The notes under the pieces are model-generated. The model was not told the origin of the DNA. It worked only from the letters and a program-made list of their open reading frames with translations, and ran no database searches. Both the position numbers and the translations under genes were made by a program. Shown here piece by piece: positions 52,167 to 62,054 of a stretch of DNA of 64,000 nucleotides (within the stretch, counting starts at the first letter, position 1; every line of letters starts with the position of its first letter). This DNA is from Rhodobacteraceae bacterium Araon29 (GTDB taxonomy: Bacteria > Pseudomonadota > Alphaproteobacteria > Rhodobacterales > Rhodobacteraceae): assembly GCA_039640505.1 (NCBI GenBank), contig CP046865.1:1116001-1180000 (forward strand), written 5' to 3'.

Positions 52167-53537
52167 CTACAGGCCACCTAACTTTTCAAGCAGTTGGCAA
52201 TAAGCTTGTTGTCCCCTGCGGAAACTTGATAGGCGAAAAAATTCATTTGGAGCATGAATGTTTTCGTCATCCAAACCAAAGGCAAACATGGTTGCATGGA
52301 CCCCCAATTGATCTAGCAGCATGCTCATAACCGGGATTGAGCCACCCACGCGGACCATATAAGGCGCTTTGCCATAGACCTCGCTCAGCACTTGGGTTGC
52401 AATTTGGCTTGAGTTATGACCGGCAGGGACCAAAAACGGATTTGCGCTTCCCGGCAGACGCTTAACGTCCACCGTTACCCCCGTGGGGATATTAGCCTCG
52501 ACATGCTTTTTGAGCAGATCGTATATGTTTTCGGGATCCTGATTGGCCACCAAACGGCAGGTAATTTTGGCGTGCGCTTGTGCGGGCAGAACGGTTTTGG
52601 TGCCTTTGCCCTGATAGGCCCCCCAAATACCGTTTAATTCAAGTGTTGGACGCGCCCATAACCTCTCATTGGTGCTAAAGCCTGGCTCGCCAAAGACCTC
52701 TGGTACGCCTAAATCAGTGATATAGCTGTTCTCGTCAAAAGGGACCCTTGCGATAGAGCTGCGATCATCTTTGCTAAGAGGAACAACTTCATCATAAAAC
52801 CCGTCAACCGTGATTTTCCCATCAAGCCCTTTCATCGACGCAATGATATGCGAAAGTGCGTGGATCGGGTTGGCAATGCCGCCGCCCTGCATTCCGGAAT
52901 GCTGATCGCTTTTGGCGCCACTGACTGTGATTTCGCACCCCACAAGGCCCTTTAGACCCGTTATCATGCAAGGTTGGGTTTCATCCCATTGCCCACCATC
53001 TGCGGAAAAAATCATATCGGCCTTTAGCAGATTTGCGTTTTTTTCGATAAATGGCTGTAGGGTTGGCGACCCAATCTCTTCCTGGCCTTCAAAAAAGAAT
53101 TTTACATTGACCGGCAGCTTACCTTGGATGGCAAGCATGGCTTCAGCTGCCAAGATTGGAATGAGCATGCCGCCTTTGTCGTCCGATGCACCGCGCCCCC
53201 GCACGGTGTCATCCACCACAACAGGTTCAAACGGTGGGCTTTCCCAAAGGTCAAATGGCTCGGCTGGCTGGACATCAAAATGCCCATAGATCAAGATTGT
53301 GGGTTTTTCGTTGCCGGCATGCAGCCAGTCACCATAGACCACCGGATGGGTTTCTGTTTCCATCAACTCGACATTTTCAATGCCGGCCTGCGTAAGGCGC
53401 TCAACCACCCAATGCCCGGCGCGCACAACATCACCGAAATGTTCATCCTTTGCCGAGACAGATGGGATGCGCACGAAATTGAGTAATTCCTCAACAAACC
53501 GGCTCTGGTGATCATCTAAATATGTTTGCCAGGTCAT
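52167..53537 (-). CDS. M20-family metallo-dipeptidase
   Basis: The 456-residue protein is a dinuclear metallopeptidase: FVRIPSVSAKDEHFGD, the metal motif IYGHFDVQPAEPFDLWESPP (near 85), GRGASDDKGGMLIPILAAEA (near 117) and the catalytic EGQEEIGSP (near 150). The group includes carnosinase-like and beta-alanyl dipeptidases of roseobacters. A GGAGG just before ATGATG at 53537-53542 decides the start; an in-frame ATG at 53570 would add 11 residues. It lies upstream of, but on the same strand as, the amino-acid series, 270 bases apart. Confidence 0.9.
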   Translation of the reverse strand: MTWQTYLDDHQSRFVEELLNFVRIPSVSAKDEHFGDVVRAGHWVVERLTQAGIENVELMETETHPVVYGDWLHAGNEKPTILIYGHFDVQPAEPFDLWESPPFEPVVVDDTVRGRGASDDKGGMLIPILAAEAMLAIQGKLPVNVKFFFEGQEEIGSPTLQPFIEKNANLLKADMIFSADGGQWDETQPCMITGLKGLVGCEITVSGAKSDQHSGMQGGGIANPIHALSHIIASMKGLDGKITVDGFYDEVVPLSKDDRSSIARVPFDENSYITDLGVPEVFGEPGFSTNERLWARPTLELNGIWGAYQGKGTKTVLPAQAHAKITCRLVANQDPENIYDLLKKHVEANIPTGVTVDVKRLPGSANPFLVPAGHNSSQIATQVLSEVYGKAPYMVRVGGSIPVMSMLLDQLGVHATMFAFGLDDENIHAPNEFFRLSSFRRGQQAYCQLLEKLGGL

Positions 53538-53774
53538 CATCGCCTCCGAAGATTGAAAGTCTGTCATCACTTAAAAATCCACGGCAGCGTGCAACATATT
53601 CTAATGGGAGTACAGCATAAAACCATGCCCGTGCTCTGGGTTAGAGCCCTGCCGCCATAAAATCTAGAAATTGCCGGTGCTGAAAAATCAGTGAGAGACC
53701 ATAATGAATTTGACATCCTGTACTTCTACAGTCGAAACTGACGGGGTATTTTTCAAAATCATTGGGGAAAACCA

Positions 53775-55430
53775 ATGCCATATTACGATTTGGGTACACA
53801 TAGCTTTGCAATCATGACCGCTTCGCCTGCGGCACAGAAATGGTTCGATCGCGGGCTCAACTGGACCTATGGGTTTAATCACCATGAGGCGGTGAGCTGT
53901 TTTAAAAAAGCGCTTGAAGCGGATCCAGGCTGCGCCATGGCCCATTGGGGCATCGCCTATGCATCGGGTCCCAATTACAATATGCCGTGGAAACTGTTTG
54001 ATAGGGCTGGCCGCAAAGCCGCGCTTGAAGCGGCCTATGATGCCACTCAAAAAGCGCTGGGTCTTTGTGACTGTGTCACGCCTTTAGAGGCAGCCTTGAT
54101 CACGGCCCTGAAGGCCCGCTACCCGCAACGGGGCATTATCGATGATATGCAGCCTTGGGATGATCGCTTTGCGGCTGAAATGCGTGGGGTATTTCAGGCC
54201 TTTCCCGACGCACTTGAAGCCCGATGCATTTTTGTCGAAGCCATGCTCAACCGTACCCCTTGGAAAATGTGGGATCTGCCCAGCGGCTTGCCCGCTGACG
54301 GGGCGGATACTATTGAATGTCAGCAGGTGCTAGAGGCGGCCTTTGCCGAAATGCCTGCGGCAATGCAGCACCCCGGATTGCTGCATCTCTATGTCCATCT
54401 GATGGAAATGTCGCCCTTTCCTGAGCGCGCGCTCAAGGCGGGTGATGCCCTGCGCGCCCTTGTCCCCGATGCCGGTCATCTGGTGCATATGCCGACGCAT
54501 ATTGACGTGCTCTGCGGCAACTACAGTGATGTTGTGCGTTGGAACCAAAAGGCGATTGAGGCAGATTTAAAGTATTATGAGCGCGAAGGCGCTTTTAACA
54601 TCTATACCGGCTACCGGCAGCATAACTACCATTTCGTGATCTATGGCGCGATGTTTCTGGGCCAGTTTGAACCGGCACTGGCCGCCCTGCGCGGTATGGC
54701 GGAAACCACCCCTGAGGACATGCTGCGTATGCCATCCCCGCCGATGGCAGATTATTTTGAAAGCTATCTGTCGATGGAGCCGCATCTTTTGGTGCGCTTT
54801 GGCAAATGGGAAGAGGCAATCGCCTTGCCGCTGCCCGACGATCAAGAGCTGTTCTGCACGCTCACTGCCTTTACCCATTACGCCCGCGGTGTTGCCCATG
54901 CCGCGCTTGGCCATGTGGCCGAGGCCGAAGCCGAAGAAAAGCTGTTTTTAGCGGCCAAAGCCAGAGTGCCAGACAGCCGCGTTCTGCATAACAACAAAGT
55001 TATTCACCTGATGGAAATTGCAACCCATATGCTGCGCGGCGAGATTGCCTATCGGCAGGGACACTTTGATCAGGCGTTTGCGCAGTTGCGCGAAGCAATC
55101 AATATAGAAGATAACTTGCCCTATGATGAACCCTGGGGCTGGATGCAGCCTACGCGCCATGCGCTGGGTGCGCTGCTGTTTGAACAAGGTCACGTGGACG
55201 AGGCTGAAACGGCCTACCGCGAAGATCTAGGGCTTGGCGGGCAGCTGTCGCGCGCCACCGTACACCCCGATAATGTCTGGAGCCTTAAGGGTCTTTATGA
55301 TTGCCTAGAGGCCCGTGGTGAGGAAGTTGAGATCGTACATATCCGCCACCGGTTGCAGATGGCCGAAGCCCGTGCAGACCATAGTATCAAAGCCTCTTGC
55401 GCTTGTGCGCGCGCAGCCTTGCAAAACTAG
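53775..55430 (+). CDS. Tetratricopeptide-repeat protein with conserved histidine motifs
   Basis: The 551-residue cytosolic protein has TPR-type helical repeats (WFDRGLNWTYGFNHHEAVSC, FKKALEADPGCAMAHWGIAY at the start; further repeats at about 355-500). The conserved HLYVHLMEMSP (near 205-210) and HLVHMPTHIDVLCG (near 240-245) bring four or more histidines close together, which suggests a metal site rather than only protein binding. I recall similar large TPR proteins in many bacteria without a known function. It is divergent from the M20 gene, and convergent with rimO. Confidence 0.8.
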   Translation: MPYYDLGTHSFAIMTASPAAQKWFDRGLNWTYGFNHHEAVSCFKKALEADPGCAMAHWGIAYASGPNYNMPWKLFDRAGRKAALEAAYDATQKALGLCDCVTPLEAALITALKARYPQRGIIDDMQPWDDRFAAEMRGVFQAFPDALEARCIFVEAMLNRTPWKMWDLPSGLPADGADTIECQQVLEAAFAEMPAAMQHPGLLHLYVHLMEMSPFPERALKAGDALRALVPDAGHLVHMPTHIDVLCGNYSDVVRWNQKAIEADLKYYEREGAFNIYTGYRQHNYHFVIYGAMFLGQFEPALAALRGMAETTPEDMLRMPSPPMADYFESYLSMEPHLLVRFGKWEEAIALPLPDDQELFCTLTAFTHYARGVAHAALGHVAEAEAEEKLFLAAKARVPDSRVLHNNKVIHLMEIATHMLRGEIAYRQGHFDQAFAQLREAINIEDNLPYDEPWGWMQPTRHALGALLFEQGHVDEAETAYREDLGLGGQLSRATVHPDNVWSLKGLYDCLEARGEEVEIVHIRHRLQMAEARADHSIKASCACARAALQN

Positions 55431-55465
55431 ATCACAGAAATCAGATATTTGAGTGAGTCTTTCTA

Positions 55466-56833
55466 TTATGCCAGTTTTGCCCAAAGGTCATATTCGCCGG
55501 CTTCGTCAATCTCGACTGAGATGATATCGCCTACGCTTAAGGTTTCAAAACCTTCGTCGATAAACAGATTACCGTCGATTTCCGGTGCATCGGCTTTGGT
55601 GCGGCAGGTTGCGCCGCTTTCGTCGATCTCGTCGACAATCACATCCAGTTTTTGGCCAACTTTAGCCGCCAGTTTTGCCTCGGATATGGCCTGCGCTTTT
55701 GCCATAAACCGCTCCCAGCGGTCCTGTTTAACCTCACCTGCCACATGATCGGGCAGCGCGTTTGAGCGTGCACCATCAACATTTTCGTATTGAAAACATC
55801 CCACCCGGTCCAGTTGCGCCTCGTCCAGCCAGTCAAGCAGGGTTTGAAACTCGGCCTCGGTCTCGCCGGGATAGCCAACGATAAAGGTTGAGCGCAGCGC
55901 AATATCGGGGCAGATATTGCGCCAAGCGGTGATTTCATCCAGTGTTTTGGCCGCTGCCGCCGGCCGCGCCATGCGGCGCAGAACATCCGGGTGTGCGTGT
56001 TGAAACGGGATATCCAGATAGGGTAGTATCAGCCCCTCGGCCATCAGCGGAACCAGATTGCGCACATGGGGATAGGGATAGACATAATGCAGCCGTACCC
56101 AGGCGCCAAGCGATCCTAAATCGCGCGCCAGATCGGTGATGTGCGCGCGGTGGCCGCGCGTTTCGGCGTGTTTGATATCCACCCCATAGGCGCTTGTGTC
56201 CTGCGAGATAACCAAAAGCTCCTTGACCCCGTTTTCAACCAGTTTTTCCGCCTCGCGCAGCACCGCATGTGCCGGGCGGCTGGCCAGACGGCCGCGCATA
56301 TCGGGGATAATGCAGAACTTGCACTTGTGGTTGCAACCTTCTGAAATCTTTAGATAGCTGTAATGCCGTGGGGTCAGTTTGACGCCGCTTGAAGGCAGCA
56401 GGTCAATGAAGGGATCAGGGCTGGGCGGCGCGGCGCTATGCACCGCATCGAGCACTTGCTCATATTGCTGCGGGCCGGTCACAGCCAAAACACGCGGATG
56501 CGCGCCAGTAATATAATCAGCTTCAGCCCCCAGACAGCCAGTGACGATGACCTTGCCATTCTCCTGCAATGCTTCGCCGATTGCATCAAGGCTTTCGGCT
56601 TTTGCGCTGTCGAGAAATCCGCAAGTGTTGACAATCACCGCATCGGCGCCACTGTAATCGGGTGAAATGCCATACCCTTCGGCCCGCAGGCGGGTTAGAA
56701 TGCGCTCGCTGTCCACCAAGGCTTTGGGGCAGCCAAGCGAAACCATACCGATGGTCGGCTGGCCTTGGCGGGGCACCTTTGGCGGTTGCGCATTGGCAAC
56801 ATCCGGGCGCAGGCTGGGCGGGTTGCTGGACAT
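55466..56833 (-). CDS. rimO: Ribosomal protein S12 methylthiotransferase
   Basis: The 455-residue protein has the MTTase N-terminal domain ([40 protein letters not shown]), the radical-SAM cluster motif [14 protein letters not shown] (near 166-174) and a C-terminal TRAM domain. It adds a methylthio group to an aspartate of S12. The ATG at 56833 is chosen as upstream residues are unconserved; an in-frame ATG at 56890 would add 19. The three cysteines of the N-terminal cluster are present. Confidence 0.95.
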   Translation of the reverse strand: MSSNPPSLRPDVANAQPPKVPRQGQPTIGMVSLGCPKALVDSERILTRLRAEGYGISPDYSGADAVIVNTCGFLDSAKAESLDAIGEALQENGKVIVTGCLGAEADYITGAHPRVLAVTGPQQYEQVLDAVHSAAPPSPDPFIDLLPSSGVKLTPRHYSYLKISEGCNHKCKFCIIPDMRGRLASRPAHAVLREAEKLVENGVKELLVISQDTSAYGVDIKHAETRGHRAHITDLARDLGSLGAWVRLHYVYPYPHVRNLVPLMAEGLILPYLDIPFQHAHPDVLRRMARPAAAAKTLDEITAWRNICPDIALRSTFIVGYPGETEAEFQTLLDWLDEAQLDRVGCFQYENVDGARSNALPDHVAGEVKQDRWERFMAKAQAISEAKLAAKVGQKLDVIVDEIDESGATCRTKADAPEIDGNLFIDEGFETLSVGDIISVEIDEAGEYDLWAKLA

Positions 56834-56936
56834 GACCCTGCCTATATCCGAGCTTTGATCGGTTGAAAAGCCATGGAAGATTATGTACACTCCTAGGTGG
56901 AATAATTTTTAATAATTTATATTTAAGGAATATTTT

Positions 56937-58931
56937 ATGGCGTTTTTTCGGCGGATCACTTTTTTCATATTTGTGGGTGTTATTGGTTTGGGTCTGGGCG
57001 CAGCGGGTCTTGTATGGTTTTGGTCACTCGATAGCGCCCCCCGGAATCCCACTTTGGCCGAGGCTGATTTGCCGCCGCTTATTCCGGTGCGAAAGTTCTA
57101 TGCGGATCAATCGCTCGAATGGGCCTATGCGGTGTCCTTTGATGGCCGCTACGCAGCCTATCGTGCCACCCGTCTGACCAAACAGGTGATATTGATCAAG
57201 GATTTGGAAACGGGCGAGCAAAAGGCAAAAATTACCGACTGGAATGATTATTTTTGGGCGCCCCATAGCAACCAACTTCGGGTTAAGTATGACGATCGGA
57301 TCTGGGAGGTTGATCCGGAAAACCCAGACCGTGATAACTGGGTCGATGTCACACCGCGCGGGTTTCAATCTGGATTTCGCTATGCGTTTTGGCCGCCAAC
57401 ACCAGACCACCGTCAGGTGGTGCTGAGCTATGGGCGTCAAGAGCGTGTGGTTGATCTATATACGGTTGATCAGGACGGCAAAAACAAAGAGCTCTTAATC
57501 GAAAACGAAGGCCGGACATTAGGGTGGATGCTGGATAAAGACTATACGCCAGTGCTGCGATATGACCGGCCTGAAGAGAACGGCAAAGTCACCCGCTTTA
57601 TGGTGTCCGATGATGATGAGTGGCGGCACCTTATGGATGTGTCGATCGACGAAGAGTTTTACTTTATCGAGATTATGACAAACCGAGAGTATGGTTTTGC
57701 CGTTTCTAGTCGTGGCCGCGATAAATCTGCTGTGGTGCGGGTAAACCTAAGCGATGGCAACGAGGAAGTGATACTTGCTGATCCAGATGGCGATCTAAAT
57801 TGGGTGGTCAATTTCGACCCATGGGATGATCAGATTGATGCGGCCATCAGTACCGCGCTGGGCACGAAAATTCTACCCTTGTCAGATCGCGGGAAAATCT
57901 TTGCCGATTTGGTAGCGCAATATGGTGATGCAGTCGAAATTGGTGGTTTCACTGAAAGCGTAGATGGCCGCTTTCTTAGCGTAGACTTATCTCTGGATGC
58001 TTTGGGTTATGAGTATGTGCTGATGGATCTACAAAACCAAACAACAACGCCGTTGGGCCGGCAGAACTTTCGCCATAAATTCAAAGATCATTTGGCAAAA
58101 ACAGAAGTCGTCCAGTTTCCGGCCCGTGATGGGCTTGAGTTGAATGCGTTGCTGGTGCGGCCGCGCAACGCCCAAGGGCCGGTCCCGATGGTGATCGAGG
58201 TCCACGGGGGGCCGGCCGCTCGTGTGCAATGGGGTTACCACCATTTCCGGCAGTTTTTGGCCAACCGCGGCTATGCAGTGCTGGCACTGAATTACCGTGG
58301 TTCTGATGGATATGGGCGGGCATTTCAAAAAGCTGGCTTTGGCGAGTATGGTAAAAAAATGCAGGATGATTTGGTGGATGCGGTGAACTGGGCGGTGGAT
58401 CAAAAGATTGCCGACCCCGATGCAATTGCGATCAACGGGGGCAGCTATGGCGGCTATGCCAGCGCCATGGCCATGGTGCGTGACCCAGATATCTTTAAAG
58501 CTGCAATAATCGAACACGCGATGCTGGATGTGGAATATCAATCCCAATTCCCACCGTATTTTTGGGGCCTTAGCTTGGAAAAATGGTACAGGTACTTTGG
58601 TAATCCCGATGACGAAGGCGTGCGTGAAGAAATGCGCGCGCGCTCGCCTGTTAACCGCGTTGAAGATCTAAAAGGACCGGTGCTGATGGTCGCAGGCCGG
58701 CGGGATCGCGTGGTCGGTTTTGAGCAAACCGAACGCTTTATTGAGGCGGCCGAGGACCTTGGCAAAGAGGTCGAGGCCTTGATTTTTGACGATGAAGGCC
58801 ATGGTCTAGTATATTGGCAATCTAACGTGAAACACGCGCGGCGGGTGGAAGACTTTCTAGCCAAACACCTTGGTGGTCGCAGCGGAAACTGGGACTGGAT
58901 CGAGCCGGTCGCTGATTTTATCGAAGATTAA
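56937..58931 (+). CDS. S9-family (prolyl oligopeptidase-type) serine peptidase
   Basis: The 664-residue protein has an N-terminal hydrophobic anchor (FFIFVGVIGLGLGAAGLVWF, near 8-27), a beta-propeller region (about 60-385) and the S9 catalytic domain: VIEVHGGPAARVQWGYHHFR, the serine in NGGSYGGYASAM (near 504), an aspartate in AGRRDRVVG (near 588) and the histidine in DEGHGLVY (near 621). It probably cleaves oligopeptides in the periplasm while tied to the inner membrane. Its stop overlaps the gcrA stop by 4 bases. Confidence 0.88.
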   Translation: MAFFRRITFFIFVGVIGLGLGAAGLVWFWSLDSAPRNPTLAEADLPPLIPVRKFYADQSLEWAYAVSFDGRYAAYRATRLTKQVILIKDLETGEQKAKITDWNDYFWAPHSNQLRVKYDDRIWEVDPENPDRDNWVDVTPRGFQSGFRYAFWPPTPDHRQVVLSYGRQERVVDLYTVDQDGKNKELLIENEGRTLGWMLDKDYTPVLRYDRPEENGKVTRFMVSDDDEWRHLMDVSIDEEFYFIEIMTNREYGFAVSSRGRDKSAVVRVNLSDGNEEVILADPDGDLNWVVNFDPWDDQIDAAISTALGTKILPLSDRGKIFADLVAQYGDAVEIGGFTESVDGRFLSVDLSLDALGYEYVLMDLQNQTTTPLGRQNFRHKFKDHLAKTEVVQFPARDGLELNALLVRPRNAQGPVPMVIEVHGGPAARVQWGYHHFRQFLANRGYAVLALNYRGSDGYGRAFQKAGFGEYGKKMQDDLVDAVNWAVDQKIADPDAIAINGGSYGGYASAMAMVRDPDIFKAAIIEHAMLDVEYQSQFPPYFWGLSLEKWYRYFGNPDDEGVREEMRARSPVNRVEDLKGPVLMVAGRRDRVVGFEQTERFIEAAEDLGKEVEALIFDDEGHGLVYWQSNVKHARRVEDFLAKHLGGRSGNWDWIEPVADFIED

Positions 58932-59476
58932 CGCCGCCGGTCGCGGCGTGTGCTCATGGGTTGAAAGGCCACGCCCACATGGGCTTCGCAATAAGGTTTG
59001 CCGGCTTGGGTCGGCAAACCGCAGAACCAAAAATCATCAGTTGCCGGATCGCCAACGGGCCACTTACAAGTGCGCTCGGTCAATTCCAAAAGACTTATCT
59101 TTTTTGCCTTTTTCTCAATTTCGCTCACTTTGGCCAGCGCTTCTGGGCTTATTTCATTGGCCGAAGGCTGGGGCGGCAAAGGTTGACCGGCAGGGATAAT
59201 TTGCCGCCGGGCAGGGGTGACCACTGGCTTGGGCTCTGGCTCTTTTGGTGGGGAAGGGCTTTTGGGCGCAGCTTTGGTTTCTTGCTTTGGTGCTGCCTTG
59301 GCCTTGGCATCGGACTTTGTGGTGGTTGTGGCGCGGTTCGATAGCCCCAAACGGTGGACTTTTCCAATCACGGCATTGCGCGTGACCCCACCAAGTTCTT
59401 TGGCAATCTGGCTGGCGGACTGGCCTTCGCCCCACATTTTCTTTAAAAGCTCGACGCGTTCATCGGTCCAAGACAT
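58928..59476 (-). CDS. gcrA: Cell cycle regulator GcrA
   Basis: The 182-residue protein begins MSWTDERVELLKKMWGEGQS, then ASQIAKELGGVTRNAVIGKV and HRLGLSNR, the DNA-binding domain of GcrA, which works with sigma-70 at CcrM-methylated promoters in alphaproteobacteria. A proline/lysine-rich linker (about 55-115) leads to a C-terminal sigma-binding segment (LLELTERTCKWPVGDPATDD) with conserved cysteines. It marks the organism as an alphaproteobacterium. Confidence 0.95.
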   Translation of the reverse strand: MSWTDERVELLKKMWGEGQSASQIAKELGGVTRNAVIGKVHRLGLSNRATTTTKSDAKAKAAPKQETKAAPKSPSPPKEPEPKPVVTPARRQIIPAGQPLPPQPSANEISPEALAKVSEIEKKAKKISLLELTERTCKWPVGDPATDDFWFCGLPTQAGKPYCEAHVGVAFQPMSTRRDRRR

Positions 59477-59602
59477 CTGTCATTCCTATCTGATAAAGCG
59501 GCCGAAAATATCAGCCGCTTTTAGAATTTTAATCAGGGGCCTATTCTATACATCACAGAAAGAGTTACAAGACACCAAGAGCAAAGAAATCAGAGGTCTG
59601 CT

Positions 59603-60406
59603 ATGCAGTTTGGTCATAACATAGGAATACGGCGATTTGGTCGGGTCAATTGGTTGGGGTTGAGGACCTTGACCTCGCGTGAGGTTCAGCGGTTCATGTC
59701 GGTTCGAACCCAAACTTTACTGGCGCCGATGGTGACCGCTGCCTTGTTCCTGATGATTTTCAATATCGCTATAGGTCCAAGACGCGGCGATGTCATGGGG
59801 CTGCCGTTTGTGGTCTTTCTGGCACCGGGGATAACGATGATGACGGTGATCCAGAATGCCTTTGCCAATACCACCTCGTCGATCATGACAGCCAAAGTGC
59901 AGGGTAACATTGTGGATACGTTGATGCCGCCCCTGTCAGCAGGTGAACTGGTGGCCGGTTATCTGGCCGGAGCGGTGGTGCGCGGCATGTGCCTGGCAGT
60001 AGGGCTGTGGATGGGAATGTTTCTCATTCTGGGCATTGGGCTCGCCCATCCTCTTTATGCGCTTACCTTTGCCTTTTTGGGTTCGGCCATGCTGGGGGCG
60101 ATTGGCATCATTGCGGCCATCCACGCGCAGAAATACGATCAAATGTCGGCAATTACCAATTTCATCATCACCCCATTGGCATTTTTATCGGGCAGCTTTT
60201 ACTCAATTGAGGCTTTGCCCGACCTGATCCGGCAACTCACGCTTTGGAATCCTATTTTTTATCTTATTGATGGTTTTCGCTTTGCGGTCATTGATGTCTC
60301 GGACGGCACGCCACTTGTTGGGCTTTTGGTTTGCACCTTAAGTACCCTGACACTTTCGGTCATAGCTTGGGCGATGTTTCACACCGGATACAGGCTTAAG
60401 TCTTAG
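59603..60406 (+). CDS. ABC-2-type transporter permease without a linked ATPase
   Basis: The 267-residue protein has six hydrophobic segments and the ABC-2 hallmark near residues 85-115 (NTTSSIMTAKVQGNIVDTLM, PPLSAGELVAGYLAGA), plus SGSFYSIEALPDLIRQLTLW, typical of polysaccharide or drug exporters. It needs an ATPase, but neither neighbour encodes one. The stop overlaps the pcs stop by 11 bases (60396-60406), so the pair converge. Confidence 0.87.
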   Translation: MQFGHNIGIRRFGRVNWLGLRTLTSREVQRFMSVRTQTLLAPMVTAALFLMIFNIAIGPRRGDVMGLPFVVFLAPGITMMTVIQNAFANTTSSIMTAKVQGNIVDTLMPPLSAGELVAGYLAGAVVRGMCLAVGLWMGMFLILGIGLAHPLYALTFAFLGSAMLGAIGIIAAIHAQKYDQMSAITNFIITPLAFLSGSFYSIEALPDLIRQLTLWNPIFYLIDGFRFAVIDVSDGTPLVGLLVCTLSTLTLSVIAWAMFHTGYRLKS

Positions 60407-61091
60407 CCGGCGGTATGATTTGTTGCATAATACCTGCCAACACCAGATAAACTGAGGTAATGATCAATCCCCAATGTGCCCAGCTTTGGGGATGAAAATC
60501 CACCCATGCGGCCCAACCGGCAAAACAAATCCAGCAGAGCGACAGCGGCAGTGATAGCCACCGCCAACGCTTTGTACGCACCGGATGAATAAACTTGAGT
60601 GGCAGAAACATGGCCACCGCAAGCGCGGCCACAATTATTAAAATAATCCAGAAATTGGGCGATAGGGCAAACAGCACCAGAACCAACATGTTCCAGCAGC
60701 CCGGAAAACCATGAAAGCTATTATCTTTTGTTTTCATGTTGCCGTCGCAAAAATACATCGCTGATGCAAACGTGATGACAAAGATTGCAAACCAACCAGT
60801 CCATCCAGGGAGCAAGCCTGATTTGAAAAGCGCAAAGGCCGGAATAAACACATAGGTGAGATAATCTATAATCAAGTCGAGCAAGACACCATCAAAGCGC
60901 GGGGCGTTTTTCTTGACATCATATTTGCGCGCCAAGGCGCCATCAATGCCGTCCACGCCAAAGGCAACAATCAGCCAAAGGAACATTAAGCTCCACTTGG
61001 TTTCAGAAGCCGCGAGCATAGCAAGCATTGCAAAAACCGCGCCTGTTGCTGTGAAAAGATGCACGCCAAGTGCTTGTAACCTAATCGTCAT
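60396..61091 (-). CDS. pcs: Phosphatidylcholine synthase
   Basis: The 231-residue membrane protein is a CDP-alcohol phosphatidyltransferase with the motif DGIDGALARKYDVKKNAPRF, then DGVLLDLIIDYLTYVFIPAF; that gives the D-G-x2-A-R-x8-G-x3-D-x3-D metal site in the Pcs form. Pcs joins choline to CDP-diacylglycerol, as in Rhizobiales and Rhodobacterales. About seven helices are seen. A start of MTIRLQALGVHLFTATGAVF is normal. Confidence 0.9.
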   Translation of the reverse strand: MTIRLQALGVHLFTATGAVFAMLAMLAASETKWSLMFLWLIVAFGVDGIDGALARKYDVKKNAPRFDGVLLDLIIDYLTYVFIPAFALFKSGLLPGWTGWFAIFVITFASAMYFCDGNMKTKDNSFHGFPGCWNMLVLVLFALSPNFWIILIIVAALAVAMFLPLKFIHPVRTKRWRWLSLPLSLCWICFAGWAAWVDFHPQSWAHWGLIITSVYLVLAGIMQQIIPPAKT

Positions 61092-61130
61092 ATACCTGTC
61101 ATGCCGTAGATTGGTACATAATGCAAATCG

Positions 61131-62054
61131 CTATTTTGCCTTGGGATGCGTTTTCGCATAGACCTGCATCAACCGCGCGCTATCCACGGCCGTGTAGGCT
61201 TCGGTTGTCGACAGGCTGGCGTGCCCCAAAAGCTCTTGTATGGCGCGTAAATCCCCTCCGGCATTCAAAAGATGCGTGGCGAAACTATGGCGCATTGCAT
61301 GGGGCGTGGCGCTGGCAGGAAGCCCAAGTTGCAAACGTGCAGATTGCATTACTTTTTGCACTTGTCGCGGGTTCAATCCACCGCCTCTGACGCCTCGAAA
61401 CAAAGGGTTTTCCGGCACAAGATCGTAAGGGCAAAGCTGTGCATAATGGGCAACGGCGTCGCGTGCGATATCAATCACTGGGACGATCCGTTCTTTTCCG
61501 CCTTTGCCAAAAATGCGCAACACCTGCGGCAACGGTGCATCGCGGCCAAGCAAAGACAGCGCTTCGGAAATCCGCAATCCGCACCCATAAAGCAAAGTAA
61601 CAACCGCCGCATCGCGCGCAGCCACCCAAGGGGTCAGCGATTGAAATTCGACCCTGTCGATCATATCCTGGGCCGATTGCGGAGACAGAGGTCGCGGCAG
61701 CTTGGCCTGAAATTTTGGGGCGCGCATGGATAGGACTGCTGTGGCATCAAAGCCTTCGCGCCGCGCAAGCCAGCGGTAAAAACTTTTCACTGCTGATAGT
61801 TTGCGCGCCAAACTGCGGGGGCTAACATTGCTCATCCGCATCTGTGCCATCCAGGCGCGCATATCGGATACAGAGACTTTGGCCAACGCCTTCAACCCGC
61901 ACTGTCCGCCATAATGCAGGCCAAGAAAGATTAAAAAATCAAGTACATCGCGTTGATAGGCTTTCGCGGTTTTTTCCGATTTTGCTTCGATTGATATTTT
62001 TACGTCTAGCCACTCTTTAAGTGCCTGCAGGGCAGCTGGCGCAATGGATATCAT
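61131..62054 (-). CDS. xerC: Tyrosine recombinase XerC
   Basis: The 307-residue protein has an N-terminal SAM-like domain and a C-terminal catalytic domain with Arg in LYGCGLRISEALSL (near 172), Lys in GKGGKERIVP, His-x-x-Arg in HAMRHSFATHLL (near 268), His in LLGHASLSTTEAYTAV and the nucleophile tyrosine there (near 288). With XerD it resolves chromosome dimers at dif. Its start overlaps the DUF484 stop by 4 bases (62051-62054). No dif site was recognised in the window. Confidence 0.92.
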   Translation of the reverse strand: MISIAPAALQALKEWLDVKISIEAKSEKTAKAYQRDVLDFLIFLGLHYGGQCGLKALAKVSVSDMRAWMAQMRMSNVSPRSLARKLSAVKSFYRWLARREGFDATAVLSMRAPKFQAKLPRPLSPQSAQDMIDRVEFQSLTPWVAARDAAVVTLLYGCGLRISEALSLLGRDAPLPQVLRIFGKGGKERIVPVIDIARDAVAHYAQLCPYDLVPENPLFRGVRGGGLNPRQVQKVMQSARLQLGLPASATPHAMRHSFATHLLNAGGDLRAIQELLGHASLSTTEAYTAVDSARLMQVYAKTHPKAK

